A DNA stretch of 64,000 nt from positions 186,001 through 250,000 of the forward strand of contig CAVXIR010000007.1 in the NCBI GenBank assembly GCA_963761975.1. Reading direction: 5' to 3'. The stretch is from JAMQPK01 sp963761975. GTDB lineage: Bacteria > Acidobacteriota > Vicinamibacteria > Vicinamibacterales > JAMQPK01. Each line of letters starts with the position of its first letter. The first letter of the stretch is position 1. Positions 10,552-20,497 of this stretch are shown piece after piece. Both the position numbers and the translations under genes were made by a program. The notes under the pieces were generated by a model. The model was not told the DNA's origin, ran no database searches, and saw only the letters and a list, made by a program, of their open reading frames with translations.

Positions 10552-11813
10552 GATGACCGACCGATCGAAACGAGCGATGGTGGCGGCGTGGAAGTGCGCC
10601 ATGCCTTCCGGGGCCGGATGGCGGGGGTGCAACGTGCGCGCACCGCCGGCACAGCAGCCAGCATGAGCAAGAGCGCGGGCATGACGAGTGCGCGCTGGCG
10701 CGCGATGATGCCGAAGTTCTGAAATGTGAGGCCGATCATCAGAACGTAGAGAGTCACGAACAGAATCGCAAACCTCAGCAACCGGTTGGTCCACAATGAC
10801 CGCAAGGCTGACCGCAGGGTCCGCCCGTTACGAATCAGGAGCACCCAGAATGCCATCATCTCGAGTGACGAGATGAGCGCCATGGGGCTGTTCGCCTCGG
10901 TGATGAACGGCCGACACAGAATGTTGAGGAATGCCATCGGAATCGCCGCCGCCGTGCTTCCGGGTCCGTCGAACGCGCTACCGCCCTGATTGGTCTGCCC
11001 GGCCGTATGGGTGGCGAACGCCTGCAGTGTGTCGAGATCCGCGCTCCCAAGCCCCAGAAGACCGAGTGCCGAAGAGAGGAACCAGATCGCAACGGCGCTC
11101 GCAAGAACCGACTGAGCGAATCGTCGAGCCGTCCACTCTCGAGAGGTCCACTCGGCAACACACGTCGAGAGCGCCAGGACACCGGCCAGGTGCGGCCGAA
11201 TGGCCAAGGCAAGGGCGAGTCCGCTCGCCATCGGAAGCCAGTGAATGCGCTCGGCTCGGCCGACATAACCGAGCGTCACCAGGCCGACGGCCAGCAAGAG
11301 AACGGCTTCCTTCCCGATACTCGACGGCCAGAACCACAAGGTGGGCCAGAAGAAGAGCAGTGCCGCAGCGTGCCTCATCGCACCGGATCCGTTGGCGCGT
11401 CCTACGGCGACAGCTGTGCAAACGAGTCCGATGAACGCGGCCAGCGAGAACACAAGAAACGCTCCACGCATCGAGGGACCCACAAACGTGAGGACGAAGC
11501 CCGACGCGTACCGAATCGCTTGTGTGCCCCATTCGCGTTCGCCCCACCGTCCCGAGCCGACGATGGAGAAGTCCAGCGCGCGAAAATGATCCGCAACGAT
11601 GCGCCCGGTTTCGAAATACCCGACGGCGTCAGACCCTCCGTCGTAAAGTTCGAAAATCATCGTGTACCTAGCCAGCACTCCGATGATTCGCATGAGCACG
11701 CCAGCCACGAGCAGATTGCGGATGACCCGCAGCTGCGAAGTGGAGCCCACCTCGGCAGCGGCCACGAGTGCCGCAATGCCGACGGCCACAAATGGGACCC
11801 ACTCGATGAGCAT
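10548..11813 (-). CDS. Polytopic membrane protein, possible EPS polymerase
   Basis: A 421-residue membrane protein with about ten hydrophobic spans, starting at the ATG at 11813 (MLIEWVPFVAVGIAALVAA). Landmarks are YDGGSDAVGYFETG in an early loop and FWPSSIGKEAVLLLAVG, a Ser-x-Gly-Lys element often seen in uncharacterised membrane proteins of polysaccharide loci. It lacks the HNxYLQ loop of the O-antigen ligase encoded nearby. A role as a Wzy/EpsG-like polymerase is inferred from topology and position only; a membrane glycosyltransferase is another possibility. It lies 4 bases after the GNAT gene. Confidence 0.75.
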   Translation of the reverse strand: MLIEWVPFVAVGIAALVAAAEVGSTSQLRVIRNLLVAGVLMRIIGVLARYTMIFELYDGGSDAVGYFETGRIVADHFRALDFSIVGSGRWGEREWGTQAIRYASGFVLTFVGPSMRGAFLVFSLAAFIGLVCTAVAVGRANGSGAMRHAAALLFFWPTLWFWPSSIGKEAVLLLAVGLVTLGYVGRAERIHWLPMASGLALALAIRPHLAGVLALSTCVAEWTSREWTARRFAQSVLASAVAIWFLSSALGLLGLGSADLDTLQAFATHTAGQTNQGGSAFDGPGSTAAAIPMAFLNILCRPFITEANSPMALISSLEMMAFWVLLIRNGRTLRSALRSLWTNRLLRFAILFVTLYVLMIGLTFQNFGIIARQRALVMPALLLMLAAVPAVRARCTPAIRPRKAWRTSTPPPSLVSIGRSS

Positions 11814-11817
11814 CGAC

Positions 11818-12925
11818 CTAGAAAACCTCGAGGTCTCCGATTGAGCAGCGCCAATTACCCCACTGAGCAGGATCGAGCCCGGTGGAATCGAGACGTCTGG
11901 CTGTGAAGTGCGGACCGAGATATGGCACAGGAAGGAAACCCGCGCGAGCCAGAGCTTGCCGCTCGACCGTGCCTTTTGCCGCGCAGGCCGCGACGTAGTC
12001 GGCGTCCGTACTGCGCACGAGATCGGCGAGCAGAGCGCGGCCAATCTGGACGCCGCGGGTCGAAGGTGTGACGAGCAGTTCGCTGATCGTCACTTCGCAA
12101 AGATGGCCACGAACTCGGCCGCGAGCGATGACGAGCGCTCCCGCATCGCCGTCCACATGGAGCCGGGCCGCGTACCGATATCCCGGGAATGTTTCCGTAC
12201 CGCCAGCCAAGATAGCTCGTCGTCCGGGGCGTATGGTAGCGTTCGTCGTGGATCGCCACGTTGCGCAGAAACGCCGGCAGCCGTCGGTCTTCCAGAACCT
12301 CCGTGATGGTCCCGAAATGTTCGAAAGTTGGGAGTGGCGTCGGGACGTTGCTGAACGCTCGACGCGCGGCCATCGAAAGCCGAACCGGCCGAACCCACAG
12401 CGGAATTCTTGTCACCGGCGCCCATCCCATTTTGAGATAGCCCGGCATGCTCTTGCCATTGGGCGTGTTATAGATGAATCGCACACCCTCGTCTTGCATC
12501 TGCTCGACGAGCCGCATCGTCAGCCGTGAGAAGACACCTTTGCCACGCCACTCTGGAAGCGTTGCCGTATCGACTGCCCTGACCGCTCGAACAGTCTGGT
12601 CTCCGCTGCACCAGACCCAGCGCAGGAACATTCGCACACCCACAATGTGTCCGTCCGACGTTCCAACCAGGCAGGGAGAGGCACCAAACGGATTCTGTTC
12701 GTGCTTCCAGAGCCAATACCTGAGTCTGGATGGGTCACTCTGGCATTCGTAGCTGGTGGCGATGAGCTTGAGGATCTCTGGCGTGTCGGCAGCCGTGCCG
12801 GCCCGCACGATGGGCATCGCTGACGCACGCGGCGGGTGCCACGTAACCGGATCTTCCGGCGTCAGCCGCCCGGCATTGACACGTCTCTGCATGTGGTGTG
12901 TGAGGTTCAGGGGACCAGGCGCCAC
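11818..12925 (-). CDS. GNAT-family acetyltransferase, one frameshift
   Basis: An Eis-like/GNAT acetyltransferase that may acylate a sugar or lipid intermediate. The first part contains VRAVDTATLPEWRGKGVFSR, the acetyl-CoA pyrophosphate-binding motif, and FIYNTPNGKSMPGYLKMGW. The frame breaks near 12180-12190: SYLGWRYGNIPG is followed in the next frame by YRYAARLHVDGDAGALV and a second GNAT-like segment, LLVTPSTRGVQIGRALL. One extra base restores the whole protein. The start is uncertain: GTG at 12925 is only 4 bases after the kinase stop, and an ATG at 12817 is possible. Confidence 0.75.
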
Positions 12926-12928
12926 GCC

Positions 12929-15153
12929 TCAGGCACTTCGCTTGGTGTTAGTGATGTACTCGCCGTAGAACGGCAGGTAATACCGCGTGTTGTAATACTG
13001 ATCGCGATCCAGCATTGCGCCGTTCAGCACCGCGCCGGCAAACGACGCGCCTGCCGCTTCCAACCGATCGAGTGCCGCCTGCGCAACTCTTTGCTTCGTG
13101 TGTCGTGCATTGATCACGAAGAGCACGCCGCTCGCGATTCGAGCGATGACGGCGGGGTCGGTGACCGCCATGACGGGCGGCGAGTCGATAATCACCCAGT
13201 CAAAGGATTCCGTCAGTTTCTCTAGGAATTCCTTGAATCGCTTCGAACCCAGCTGTTCGGACGGATTCGAGAGTGTCGCGCCGCTGGGAAGCAGCCAAAC
13301 ACCCGAACAGGAGGTCGACACAATCGCTTCGCTTGGCTTGCGCGAGCCAGTCAGGACCTCCGCAAGGCCTGGACGTTGACGGCAGTTCATCAGGCTGTGT
13401 AGCGTCGGACGTCGCAGGTCAGCGTCGACGAGGAGCACGCGTTTGCCGCTCCGGCCGAGCGCAACGGCGAGGTTGACGGACACCGCGCTCTTGCCGTCAC
13501 CTGGGGCGGCGCTCGTGACGAGCAGCGATCGGTTGCCGGTCGCGCCGGCCGACGCGAGGACGTTGGTTCGCAGCGCACGGCACGCCTCTGCGTACGCCGC
13601 CGGTACGCCGTCGTTCATGAGCAGCGTGCTTCCTTTGAGTCATTCGTTTGCTCACGTGCGGCAGGATGCCGAGGAAGGGAACCCGCAGCGTGTCCTTGAC
13701 GTCCGAGGGCGTCTGGATCCGGCTGTCCAGCAGCCTCGCCCAGCAGCGCCATCGCCACCGCGAGAATGGCACTGAGTAAGAGACCGATAAGGAGGTTCGA
13801 GCGCGTGTTCGGGCTGACGGGCACTCGTGGCACTTCCGCGGGGTCCACGACCTCGATGTTGCTGCCCTGAAGGTTGCTCGAAACCGCAGTCTCGTTCGCG
13901 CGCTGCAGAAGGCTCTGGTAGATCTGGCGGTCGCTCTCCACCTGCCGGAGCAACACGCCGTACTCGATGCCCTGACGATTGAGCGCGAGCGCGCTTGCTT
14001 TCTGGCTGTCGAGCGCCACCGTCAGCTCCTTCTCCCTTGACTCTGCGGCGAGGTACTCTTGACGGACCGACTCGACGGTCTTGGCCACCTCCATTGCGAG
14101 CTCGTTTTCGGCAACCTTGATGGCCGCCTCGAGTCTGACCATCTCGGGGTGCTTTACTCCGAGACTACTCGCAAACTGCATCCGCTCGCGCCGAAGGTTT
14201 GCCAGTCGCGATCGAATATCTTGCACGAGGCCGTTTGACCTGATTTGCGGCAGCGTATCGAGCGCCTCGTGATTGTGTCTGTGTGGTGGCGAGCTGACGA
14301 TACAGCGATTCAATCGCGATACGGTCGGTCTTGGCTTGGGTGACCGCGGAATTCAATGCGTTGAGACGTTGAACGACGATGTTCTGGCCGGCATCCAGAG
14401 AGAGGCTGTTGCCGCGCTCGCGGTACTTCTGTAGCGCTAACTCGCTGGTCTCCACCTTGCGGCGCTGCTCGGCCAACTGATCGGCCAGCCACGTTGAGGT
14501 CTCCTTCGACGCCTGAGATCGCGCCTCGAGGTTCTGTTTGATGTACGTGCTCGTCAACGTGTTGACGATGCGGGCCGCCAGTTCCGGGTCAGGCGATTCA
14601 TATCTGATCTCGATAATGCGCGTATCTCGAACCGGTACGACATTCAACTTCGAGAGCATCCGATCGATGACTGCCGTCTCGGCGATCTTTTCCTTGCTGT
14701 TGGCGTTCGCAGGCCGGCGATTCAGCCGCGGTCCGCCGCCACCCATTCAGGAAACTGCCCGCGCTATCAGGCGTTTCTCGACCCGTGGACACAAAGCCCG
14801 GTGTCTTCCACAAGTCGAGCTCATCAATCACACGTCGGGCCAGCGAGCGACTGCGCAGGATTCTGTGCTGTGTCTCGAGATAGCCCTTCGGGTCGCCCGA
14901 CGCGTTCGCGCTGCCTTCGAACGTCACGATGCTCGGTTTCTCCTCCAGAAGCAGCTCCGCGTGCGCCTCGTAAATAGGAGTGGCCGATGAGCGTATACGC
15001 CACCACCGCGGCTGCGACGACGAGAAACGTCGTGATAGCGACCCGGCGCCTCCTGTACAGCATTGGCAAGATGTCTTGGAAGTGCCACTCGCGCGGCTCG
15101 GACCTTGAGATCACGGATTCCTGCGCAGGAGGCGGCTGCAGTATCTCTGACAT
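12929..15153 (-). pseudogene. Wzc-like polysaccharide copolymerase / BY-kinase, five frameshifts
   Basis: Tyrosine autokinase that controls polymer length and export with Wza. Pieces follow each other in order: a Wzz-type start MSEILQPPPAQE with a membrane span near 15060, long coiled-coil segments (14600-14200), a GNVR-type segment before a second span (LLIGLLLSAILAVAMALL), then an intact kinase domain (12929-13618). The kinase shows Walker A APGDGKSAVSVNLA, Walker A' VLLVDADLRRP, Walker B VIIDSPP, and a C-terminal tyrosine cluster YYNTRYYLPFYGEY. Breaks fall near 14980, 14745, 14290, 13745 and 13640, and every one is a +1 shift. No inactivating substitution was seen. The ATG at 15153 overlaps the exporter stop by one base (TAATG). 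Confidence 0.85.
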
Positions 15154-16010
15154 TAGAAGTACCTCTCGGGAACGATAATCGTGTCGCCGGGTCTGACGCG
15201 GTCGTCCAAGTCCACTTTGAGTTCCTGCTCGGTGCCGTCCGCCACGCGGATGATCTTGATGCGTCCTGTCGCGCCCCGTTGCGAGACGCCACCGGCGAGT
15301 GAAAGCACCTGCCGGACGGATGCCTCTTTGCCGATCAGGTATTCGCCGGGCCTGCCGACGTGGCCGAACACAAAGACGGGCGCCGGCCGCGGAACTACAA
15401 TCGTGTCTCCGTCGTGCAGCATCGGATCGTGGGTCAGCACGCCGGCTTGCAACGCGGTCAGGTCGACGCGGATTTCCGTCACGCCGTCGCCAGCCTTGAA
15501 TCACCGGCCCCTTGGATGCGTCGTCGCCATTGCTTCGCCGACGGACCAGTGCGATGCCGCTGGCGTTACTCGTGGTCGAGCCCGCCAGTGCCAGTGCCTC
15601 AACCAGCGTCATCGGATCGTGTGAGGCTGTATGTACCTGGGCTCTTGACTTCGCCCATCATGAAGATCCGCTGACTCCGGTACTCTTCAACTCCCACCGT
15701 GACGCGGGGATCGTTGAAGTAACCATCGCGCAGTCGATTGGTCAGCTCGTCCTGTAATTGACGCACAGTGAGCCCGCCGGCCTTCACACGCCCAAGCATC
15801 GGAAACATAAACGTCCCGTCAGTCCTCGACCGTGAAACGCTCGGAGACACCGCCATTTCCCCAGACGGTGATTCTGAACACATCCTGCGATCCGAGCACG
15901 TAGTCGGGCTGCTGCGCCGCGTCCGCGGCTTGCTGCGCCGCGACCGGCAGTATCACGCTGATGATCAAGCCGAATGTGACAAGCGCGCGGGACAGACTCC
16001 TAGAAGGCAT
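15153..16010 (-). pseudogene. Wza-like polysaccharide export protein (Poly_export/SLBB), three frameshifts
   Basis: Outer-membrane or periplasmic exporter partner of the tyrosine kinase. It opens with a signal peptide (LVTFGLIISVILPVAAQQ) and YVLGSQDVFRITVWG, the start of the Poly_export domain. The domain continues in the next frame (DGTFMFPMLGRVKAGGLTV, then VGVEEYRSQRIFMMGEVKS), then ALVRRRSNGDDASKG in a third, and ends in a fourth frame with the SLBB repeat VFGHVGRPGEYLIG and DRVRPGDTIIVPERYF. Breaks lie at 15821, about 15612 and about 15495, each a single extra base. The ATG at 16010 overlaps the barrel gene stop by 11 bases. Otherwise about 285 residues, normal for short Wza proteins. 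Confidence 0.85.
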
Positions 16011-17229
16011 GGCTAACCCCTGCTCTGAGGATCACGCCGTCGAATCGGCGTAATGCCAGGACCGATGTTCTTTCCGTGTAGACGCCAGAGACGTCGATCG
16101 ACATTCCGTCGCCCAAACGAACGTTGATACCCGAGCCGTATGTCATCTGGTACTCCATGCCCGCCTGACTCGCGACGAATGCTGGAGCGCCGTCTGCCGT
16201 GCGATAGTCGGCAAAGCGCCGACCCAGCGACGCCGACAGTCTCAAAGAGCTGCGCATCGCGTAAGACACCATGGCGCCGTAACCGTAGGACTCGTAATAG
16301 TCGATGTCAGGCCGATACGATGGAACGACGTCGCGGTCGGCGTCGATGCCGATCTGGATTCGGTCGAAGAGGGTTGCGCCCGTGCCGACCGAGACGAACA
16401 ATCCGTGCGATTCCGGCAGACTCCGATCCTCCGGCTTAAGGGTTCTGAGTCCGACACGGGCATGCCCTTTGAGCTGTCCGGTGGACTCGAAGCCGGTCGT
16501 CATGCGGATGCTGTCTGCATTCCGGCGTGTCGACACCTCGAACTGATCTCGAAACACTTCGCCCGTGACGTTGATCCGCGTCAAGGGAGTGATGTCCTGG
16601 ACGAACCTGAGAGTGACTTGGTCAGACTGGTGGCTCAACGCGTCACCGAGGCTGACGCCGTCTTCCTGGATGCCGTGGGCATAGGCGAGGTTCGTGCGGT
16701 TGACAGACAGGTCAATGGCCGTCTTGCCACCCACGCGGACGATCGTACCAACGCCAAGTGTTGATTGTCCCGTTCGAGGTCTCGTATCGAGTTCAGGATT
16801 CAAGCGTGCCCGGGAATTGCGATACGAGGCACTCACGTACGGAGCAACATGGTTCAACAGAAAATCAAGTCTCAGTGATCCTTCTCCATTCGCACCGCGC
16901 TCTTCGACGTGCTTGGAGTAGTGCACCCAGTCCGCCGCACCTCTCACGCTCAGGCCCACGCGCCGAACGCGTCCTCGCATATCCGCGTTGGTCCCAATGG
17001 TCGAGATGATGTCCGACACCGGCACCGTGGTGCGGAGCGAATTGTTGTCATATTCGGTCTGCCACGTGACCCGTGGTGCGATCCCGAGCGGTCCGGAGGT
17101 TCCGGCCCAGCCGGCATCCGGATCGGGCTGCTGTGCCGTTGCGGACGAGGCTGGCACCGCAATCATGAGCGCGGCCGTGAACACGCGGAGAAACCCGTTC
17201 GTTGCGCGTGTCGTAAAGGCTGAATTCAT
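16000..17229 (-). CDS. Outer-membrane beta-barrel protein of the EPS operon
   Basis: A 409-residue exported protein with a signal peptide (GFLRVFTAALMIAVPASSATAQQ) and a repetitive pattern of amphipathic strands ending in a C-terminal Phe (GVILRAGVSHAF), as expected for a barrel inserted by the BAM machinery. It resembles the large barrels often found beside wza/wzc in EPS loci, where a porin role in secretion is supposed. The start is the ATG at 17229, 26 bases after the regulator stop. The longer open frame to 17742 is antisense-like Arg-rich sequence and is not included. Confidence 0.85.
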   Translation of the reverse strand: MNSAFTTRATNGFLRVFTAALMIAVPASSATAQQPDPDAGWAGTSGPLGIAPRVTWQTEYDNNSLRTTVPVSDIISTIGTNADMRGRVRRVGLSVRGAADWVHYSKHVEERGANGEGSLRLDFLLNHVAPYVSASYRNSRARLNPELDTRPRTGQSTLGVGTIVRVGGKTAIDLSVNRTNLAYAHGIQEDGVSLGDALSHQSDQVTLRFVQDITPLTRINVTGEVFRDQFEVSTRRNADSIRMTTGFESTGQLKGHARVGLRTLKPEDRSLPESHGLFVSVGTGATLFDRIQIGIDADRDVVPSYRPDIDYYESYGYGAMVSYAMRSSLRLSASLGRRFADYRTADGAPAFVASQAGMEYQMTYGSGINVRLGDGMSIDVSGVYTERTSVLALRRFDGVILRAGVSHAF

Positions 17230-17255
17230 AAAATCCTCATTTTCGATGCCACCAC

Positions 17256-18047
17256 TCAGGTCTGCTCTGGATCTCGGATCGGCCGGCCCGCGCTCGTCGC
17301 CAGACGAAGCACGTCCCGAGGCGAAGCAGTGGTGGGCGGATTGCCGGAGACTGGGAGATTGACGAATCCTTCCCGGATTGCGTAAATCATCAGGTGAACC
17401 CGATTCGAGATTCTGAGCTTCCTGAAGATCGACCCGAGACAATTTCTGACCGTCGCCTCGCTCACGAGAATGGTGTCTGCGATTTCGTTGTTCCGGAATC
17501 CCTGACCGACAAGCGTGATGACCTGACGTTCTCTCGGTGTCAGCACGTTGGGTGTGTTGGCGACCTTCTGCTGGCTGCCGGCGTGGGCAGACGTGCGCAA
17601 CGTTCCGATCACGCCAGCAATCCTGGCGCGGTTGAGCCACATATCGCCGGCATGCACCCGCTCGATCGCTTTGATCAGCACTTCCGGAGCCTGTTGCTTC
17701 GAGACGACTCCAAGAACGCCACGTTGAATGACAGTCGAACACGCCGTGGAGTCCGGCGTGCTGGTCAGCACGATGATCCGCGTATTCGAGAAGCCTGCCT
17801 CTCGAACGTCTGGAATGAAGTCAGTGTTCGGATTGCCGTCGAGATCGATCAAGGCGACTTGCGGCTGCGCGGCAGACCAGACGGCGTCGAGATTGCCCGT
17901 GCACTCCGCTTCGGCAATCACCCGGAACCCCGGGTGACTGTCAATCAGCAAGCGAAGGCCGGCGCGGGTCACCCGTTCGTTACCGACGAGGACGACCCTG
18001 ATGAGCTCGTCGAAGAATTCAGCCGCGGGTTTTTTTGCCGGATGCAT
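17256..18047 (-). CDS. NarL/FixJ-type LuxR response regulator
   Basis: A 263-residue regulator with an N-terminal receiver domain (about residues 15-130) and a C-terminal LuxR helix-turn-helix (LTPRERQVITLVGQGFRNNE, about residues 180-235). The phospho-acceptor aspartate is visible in VALIDLDGNP and the conserved lysine in GVVSKQQAP. The acidic pair that binds magnesium is Asn-Glu (LVGNERVTR) rather than Asp-Asp, so phosphorylation may be weak. It is the first gene of the EPS operon, 26 bases before the barrel gene, and is the obvious candidate for controlling the operon. No cognate histidine kinase lies in the window. Confidence 0.92.
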   Translation of the reverse strand: MHPAKKPAAEFFDELIRVVLVGNERVTRAGLRLLIDSHPGFRVIAEAECTGNLDAVWSAAQPQVALIDLDGNPNTDFIPDVREAGFSNTRIIVLTSTPDSTACSTVIQRGVLGVVSKQQAPEVLIKAIERVHAGDMWLNRARIAGVIGTLRTSAHAGSQQKVANTPNVLTPRERQVITLVGQGFRNNEIADTILVSEATVRNCLGSIFRKLRISNRVHLMIYAIREGFVNLPVSGNPPTTASPRDVLRLATSAGRPIRDPEQT

Positions 18048-18184
18048 CTAGATGTTGTGCAGTCGCATGGATAGAGCTTCGCCCCTTCACTCACAGCGAT
18101 CTCCGTCGAGGCACACGTTTCCTATCTCGCGCACCGCCCATCGTTTCAGGCGTGAATATCGCCCTCGCGTGATAAGCGGCCGTC

Positions 18185-18967
18185 TTAGAACCGTCGCGCT
18201 GAGCGTTCCCTCAGGAAATCGTCGACTGGCAATCCGGCGGCGCGATCGCGCTCGGTCGCGGCAGCGCCCGCGCGAGACGGCAGCGTCGCCAGGCCGTGCT
18301 TGAAAGCATAGGCGACCAGCTGAAAACGATTCGCCACCTCGAGCTTTCTGAACGTGGACGTGAGGTGGTTGCGCACCGTCACTTCGCTGATGTTGAGGCG
18401 GTTCGCGATTTGAGAGTTCCTCAAACCTTCGCCAACAAGTATGACGACCTGCCGCTCGCGCCTGGTCAGGAGCGCGGCTCTTTCAGGTGCGGGATCGCCG
18501 TGCTCCCCTTTGCCCGGGCGCGACAATTCCGCGATCATCTCTGCCGACGGTTCGCGATCGAGCCACAGCTCGCCCGCATAAACCTTGGTGATGGCCTTCA
18601 TCAGAGTTTCCGGTGGTTGTTGCTTCAGCACCAACCCGGCCGCGCCGTTCTCCAGCGCTTCAGCCATCGGCATCGAATCAGCCGAGCCGGTCAGCAGAAT
18701 GATTCGCGTTTGTGTCATGGCGGCACGCAGCAGGTCTGCCACGCCTTCGTCCCGATAGTGATCGGGATCCAACACCGTGACGTCAGGGCGATCGGACACA
18801 ATGGCGTTGAGCGCGCCGTTGAGATGCTCGACTTCACCCACGACAACCGTGTCGGTGTGACCGTCGATGAGAGCGCGAAGGGCGGCCCGAATCACACGTT
18901 CGTTGCATACCAGCAACACGCGGATCGGTTGCCTGTCGAAATCATGCAGTGCCAGCGGTTGAGTCAT
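18185..18967 (-). CDS. NarL/FixJ-type LuxR response regulator, paralogue
   Basis: A 260-residue regulator, clearly a paralogue of the neighbouring one: same receiver plus LuxR helix-turn-helix layout, same Asn-Glu in place of the acidic pair (LLVCNERVIR), phospho-acceptor in VTVLDPDHY and lysine in GLVLKQQPPE. The DNA-binding part reads LTRRERQVVILVGEGLRNSQ and ISEVTVRNHLTSTFRKLEV. The two genes are 137 bases apart on the same strand and look like a tandem duplication that has diverged. The C-terminal 35 residues (ATLPSRAGAAATERDRAAG) are an extension of unknown role. Confidence 0.92.
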   Translation of the reverse strand: MTQPLALHDFDRQPIRVLLVCNERVIRAALRALIDGHTDTVVVGEVEHLNGALNAIVSDRPDVTVLDPDHYRDEGVADLLRAAMTQTRIILLTGSADSMPMAEALENGAAGLVLKQQPPETLMKAITKVYAGELWLDREPSAEMIAELSRPGKGEHGDPAPERAALLTRRERQVVILVGEGLRNSQIANRLNISEVTVRNHLTSTFRKLEVANRFQLVAYAFKHGLATLPSRAGAAATERDRAAGLPVDDFLRERSARRF

Positions 18968-19162
18968 ACGCCGGACACCGATGATTCAAGACGCACGCCA
19001 AGGTGACGGGCTAACGGGAACTACAACAGGCCGAAGGAATTCCTAGGAAAAAAGTCACAGCGCTTCTGGTCACATGCGCTAGTTGGTCCACGCGCGGACA
19101 ACCATTAGTCTGCCAAACTGCGGACAATGTGACCTTCGCGGAGTTGGGGACACGCGAATACA

Positions 19163-20242
19163 TCATCGGACTCTCTGCCACCTGTGGTCGTTTCGGCGAC
19201 CAGCGATCGTCCACACGTGCCAGCGATTGAGCACCTGGCGCACGTTTTTCTCGAGCCACCGCATGCCGGTGCCCGTCGTTGTGCCGTACCGGCAATGCGC
19301 GTCGAGATGCTGAATCCAGCTGCAATACGAGAGTGGCACCACGAGTGAGGCCGGAATCGATAGCTCGTGACAATGTCGCGCCAGGCAACTGTCCAGGAAC
19401 GGCAGCGAATCGGCGTCGATCCAGTCGGCGAGCGCCTCGCCGAAGCTCGTCGCGCGCGCCAGGCTGTGAGTACGAACCAGGAGATAAATCAAATCGATCG
19501 CTGGTAGCGAAAACGCATCCGCGCAGTCCCAGTCGATGACGCCGGTGAGATGGCCGTCTGAGTCGAACAGCGAATTCCCCAGCCAGAAATTGCCGTGTGA
19601 GTAAACGCTTGGGATGATCTGCTTGGAAAGCCGCGTGCTGATGTCGTGGACCAGCCGATCGTAGGTGTCTGCACTTCCCACGCGCGCGGCCATCTGCTCC
19701 ACACGTCTCACGGCTGACTGGAAGCCCTCTTCCCATCTTGAACGCAGAGGGCCGGCCGCTGATGACGCTTTCTGGAGCTTTGACAGGAAGCGCTCCGCGG
19801 ACAGAATCATGTCGTCCGCGCTGCCGCCGGTTTTCAGAATCGATGCACCATCCTGTCCCGGCACTGTCGTCTCAACCGAGTAGAAATGCCCGTCCGCCGT
19901 TCCGGTCAGGACGAGAGCTGGACACCGGGCCAAGAGAAATGGGGTCATCCATTCCGCTTTCCCCAGCGACTGCAGCGTCTGGGCATTCTGACGCAGTCGC
20001 GGCTCGGTCGACGCCTGCAGCGGCAGCTTGGCGACGTAGGCTTTGTCCGCTCGGGCGCGTATCGTCAGGCTGCCGGTTCTGGTCGCGTGAACGTCGATCA
20101 AGTCGCAGGCGTGCCCGAGCCTCGCCGAAATGTCCTCGATAACGCCTCTGGCAAGCCTCACGTGAAGCGCCAGGTCGGCGGGTGGAGGTCGGAAGCGGGT
20201 GCGTCCGGTTAATCGCGCGAAGACGTTGCTGATAGCTGCCAT
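19163..20242 (-). CDS. Aminoglycoside phosphotransferase-fold protein with altered catalytic motif
   Basis: A 359-residue APH/choline-kinase-fold protein. The ATP-binding half contains a plausible lysine in AYVAKLPLQAS, and the catalytic half has SHGNFWLGNSLF near residue 216 and the metal-binding VIDWDCADAF. In the family the first motif is HGDxxxxN with a catalytic Asp; here it is Asn, so it may be a weak or inactive kinase, or may bind rather than phosphorylate its ligand. Similar proteins occur in polysaccharide loci with unknown substrates. It is divergent from the first ATP-grasp gene with a 255-base spacer, and probably belongs to that module. Confidence 0.8.
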   Translation of the reverse strand: MAAISNVFARLTGRTRFRPPPADLALHVRLARGVIEDISARLGHACDLIDVHATRTGSLTIRARADKAYVAKLPLQASTEPRLRQNAQTLQSLGKAEWMTPFLLARCPALVLTGTADGHFYSVETTVPGQDGASILKTGGSADDMILSAERFLSKLQKASSAAGPLRSRWEEGFQSAVRRVEQMAARVGSADTYDRLVHDISTRLSKQIIPSVYSHGNFWLGNSLFDSDGHLTGVIDWDCADAFSLPAIDLIYLLVRTHSLARATSFGEALADWIDADSLPFLDSCLARHCHELSIPASLVVPLSYCSWIQHLDAHCRYGTTTGTGMRWLEKNVRQVLNRWHVWTIAGRRNDHRWQRVR

Positions 20243-20497
20243 AGTCGAGAACCTGCGTCAGAGTGCAAGCCCCGCTCCACGCGTTCTGCCTCGGCGTACA
20301 GGAACCGCACGTAAGAAGACCTCCAAGCGGCAGACTTTTGTCGCGCGTACGGATAACATTCGGTACCCTCTCGTGACCGCTCCGCCGAGCAGAACCGCGT
20401 ATCCACAAGGGATTCCCGCCGCGATCCGGCTGGACGGCTTCTTGCTGCTACGCGCGATACTGGCCGTGGCCTGCCGCGCCGAAGTACAAACGCGAAG

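Noticed and set aside
12929..16010. Considered programmed frameshifting in the Wza and Wzc genes
   Set aside because: Eight sites in 3 kb with no common slippery sequence or downstream structure make recoding very unlikely; error or decay fits better.
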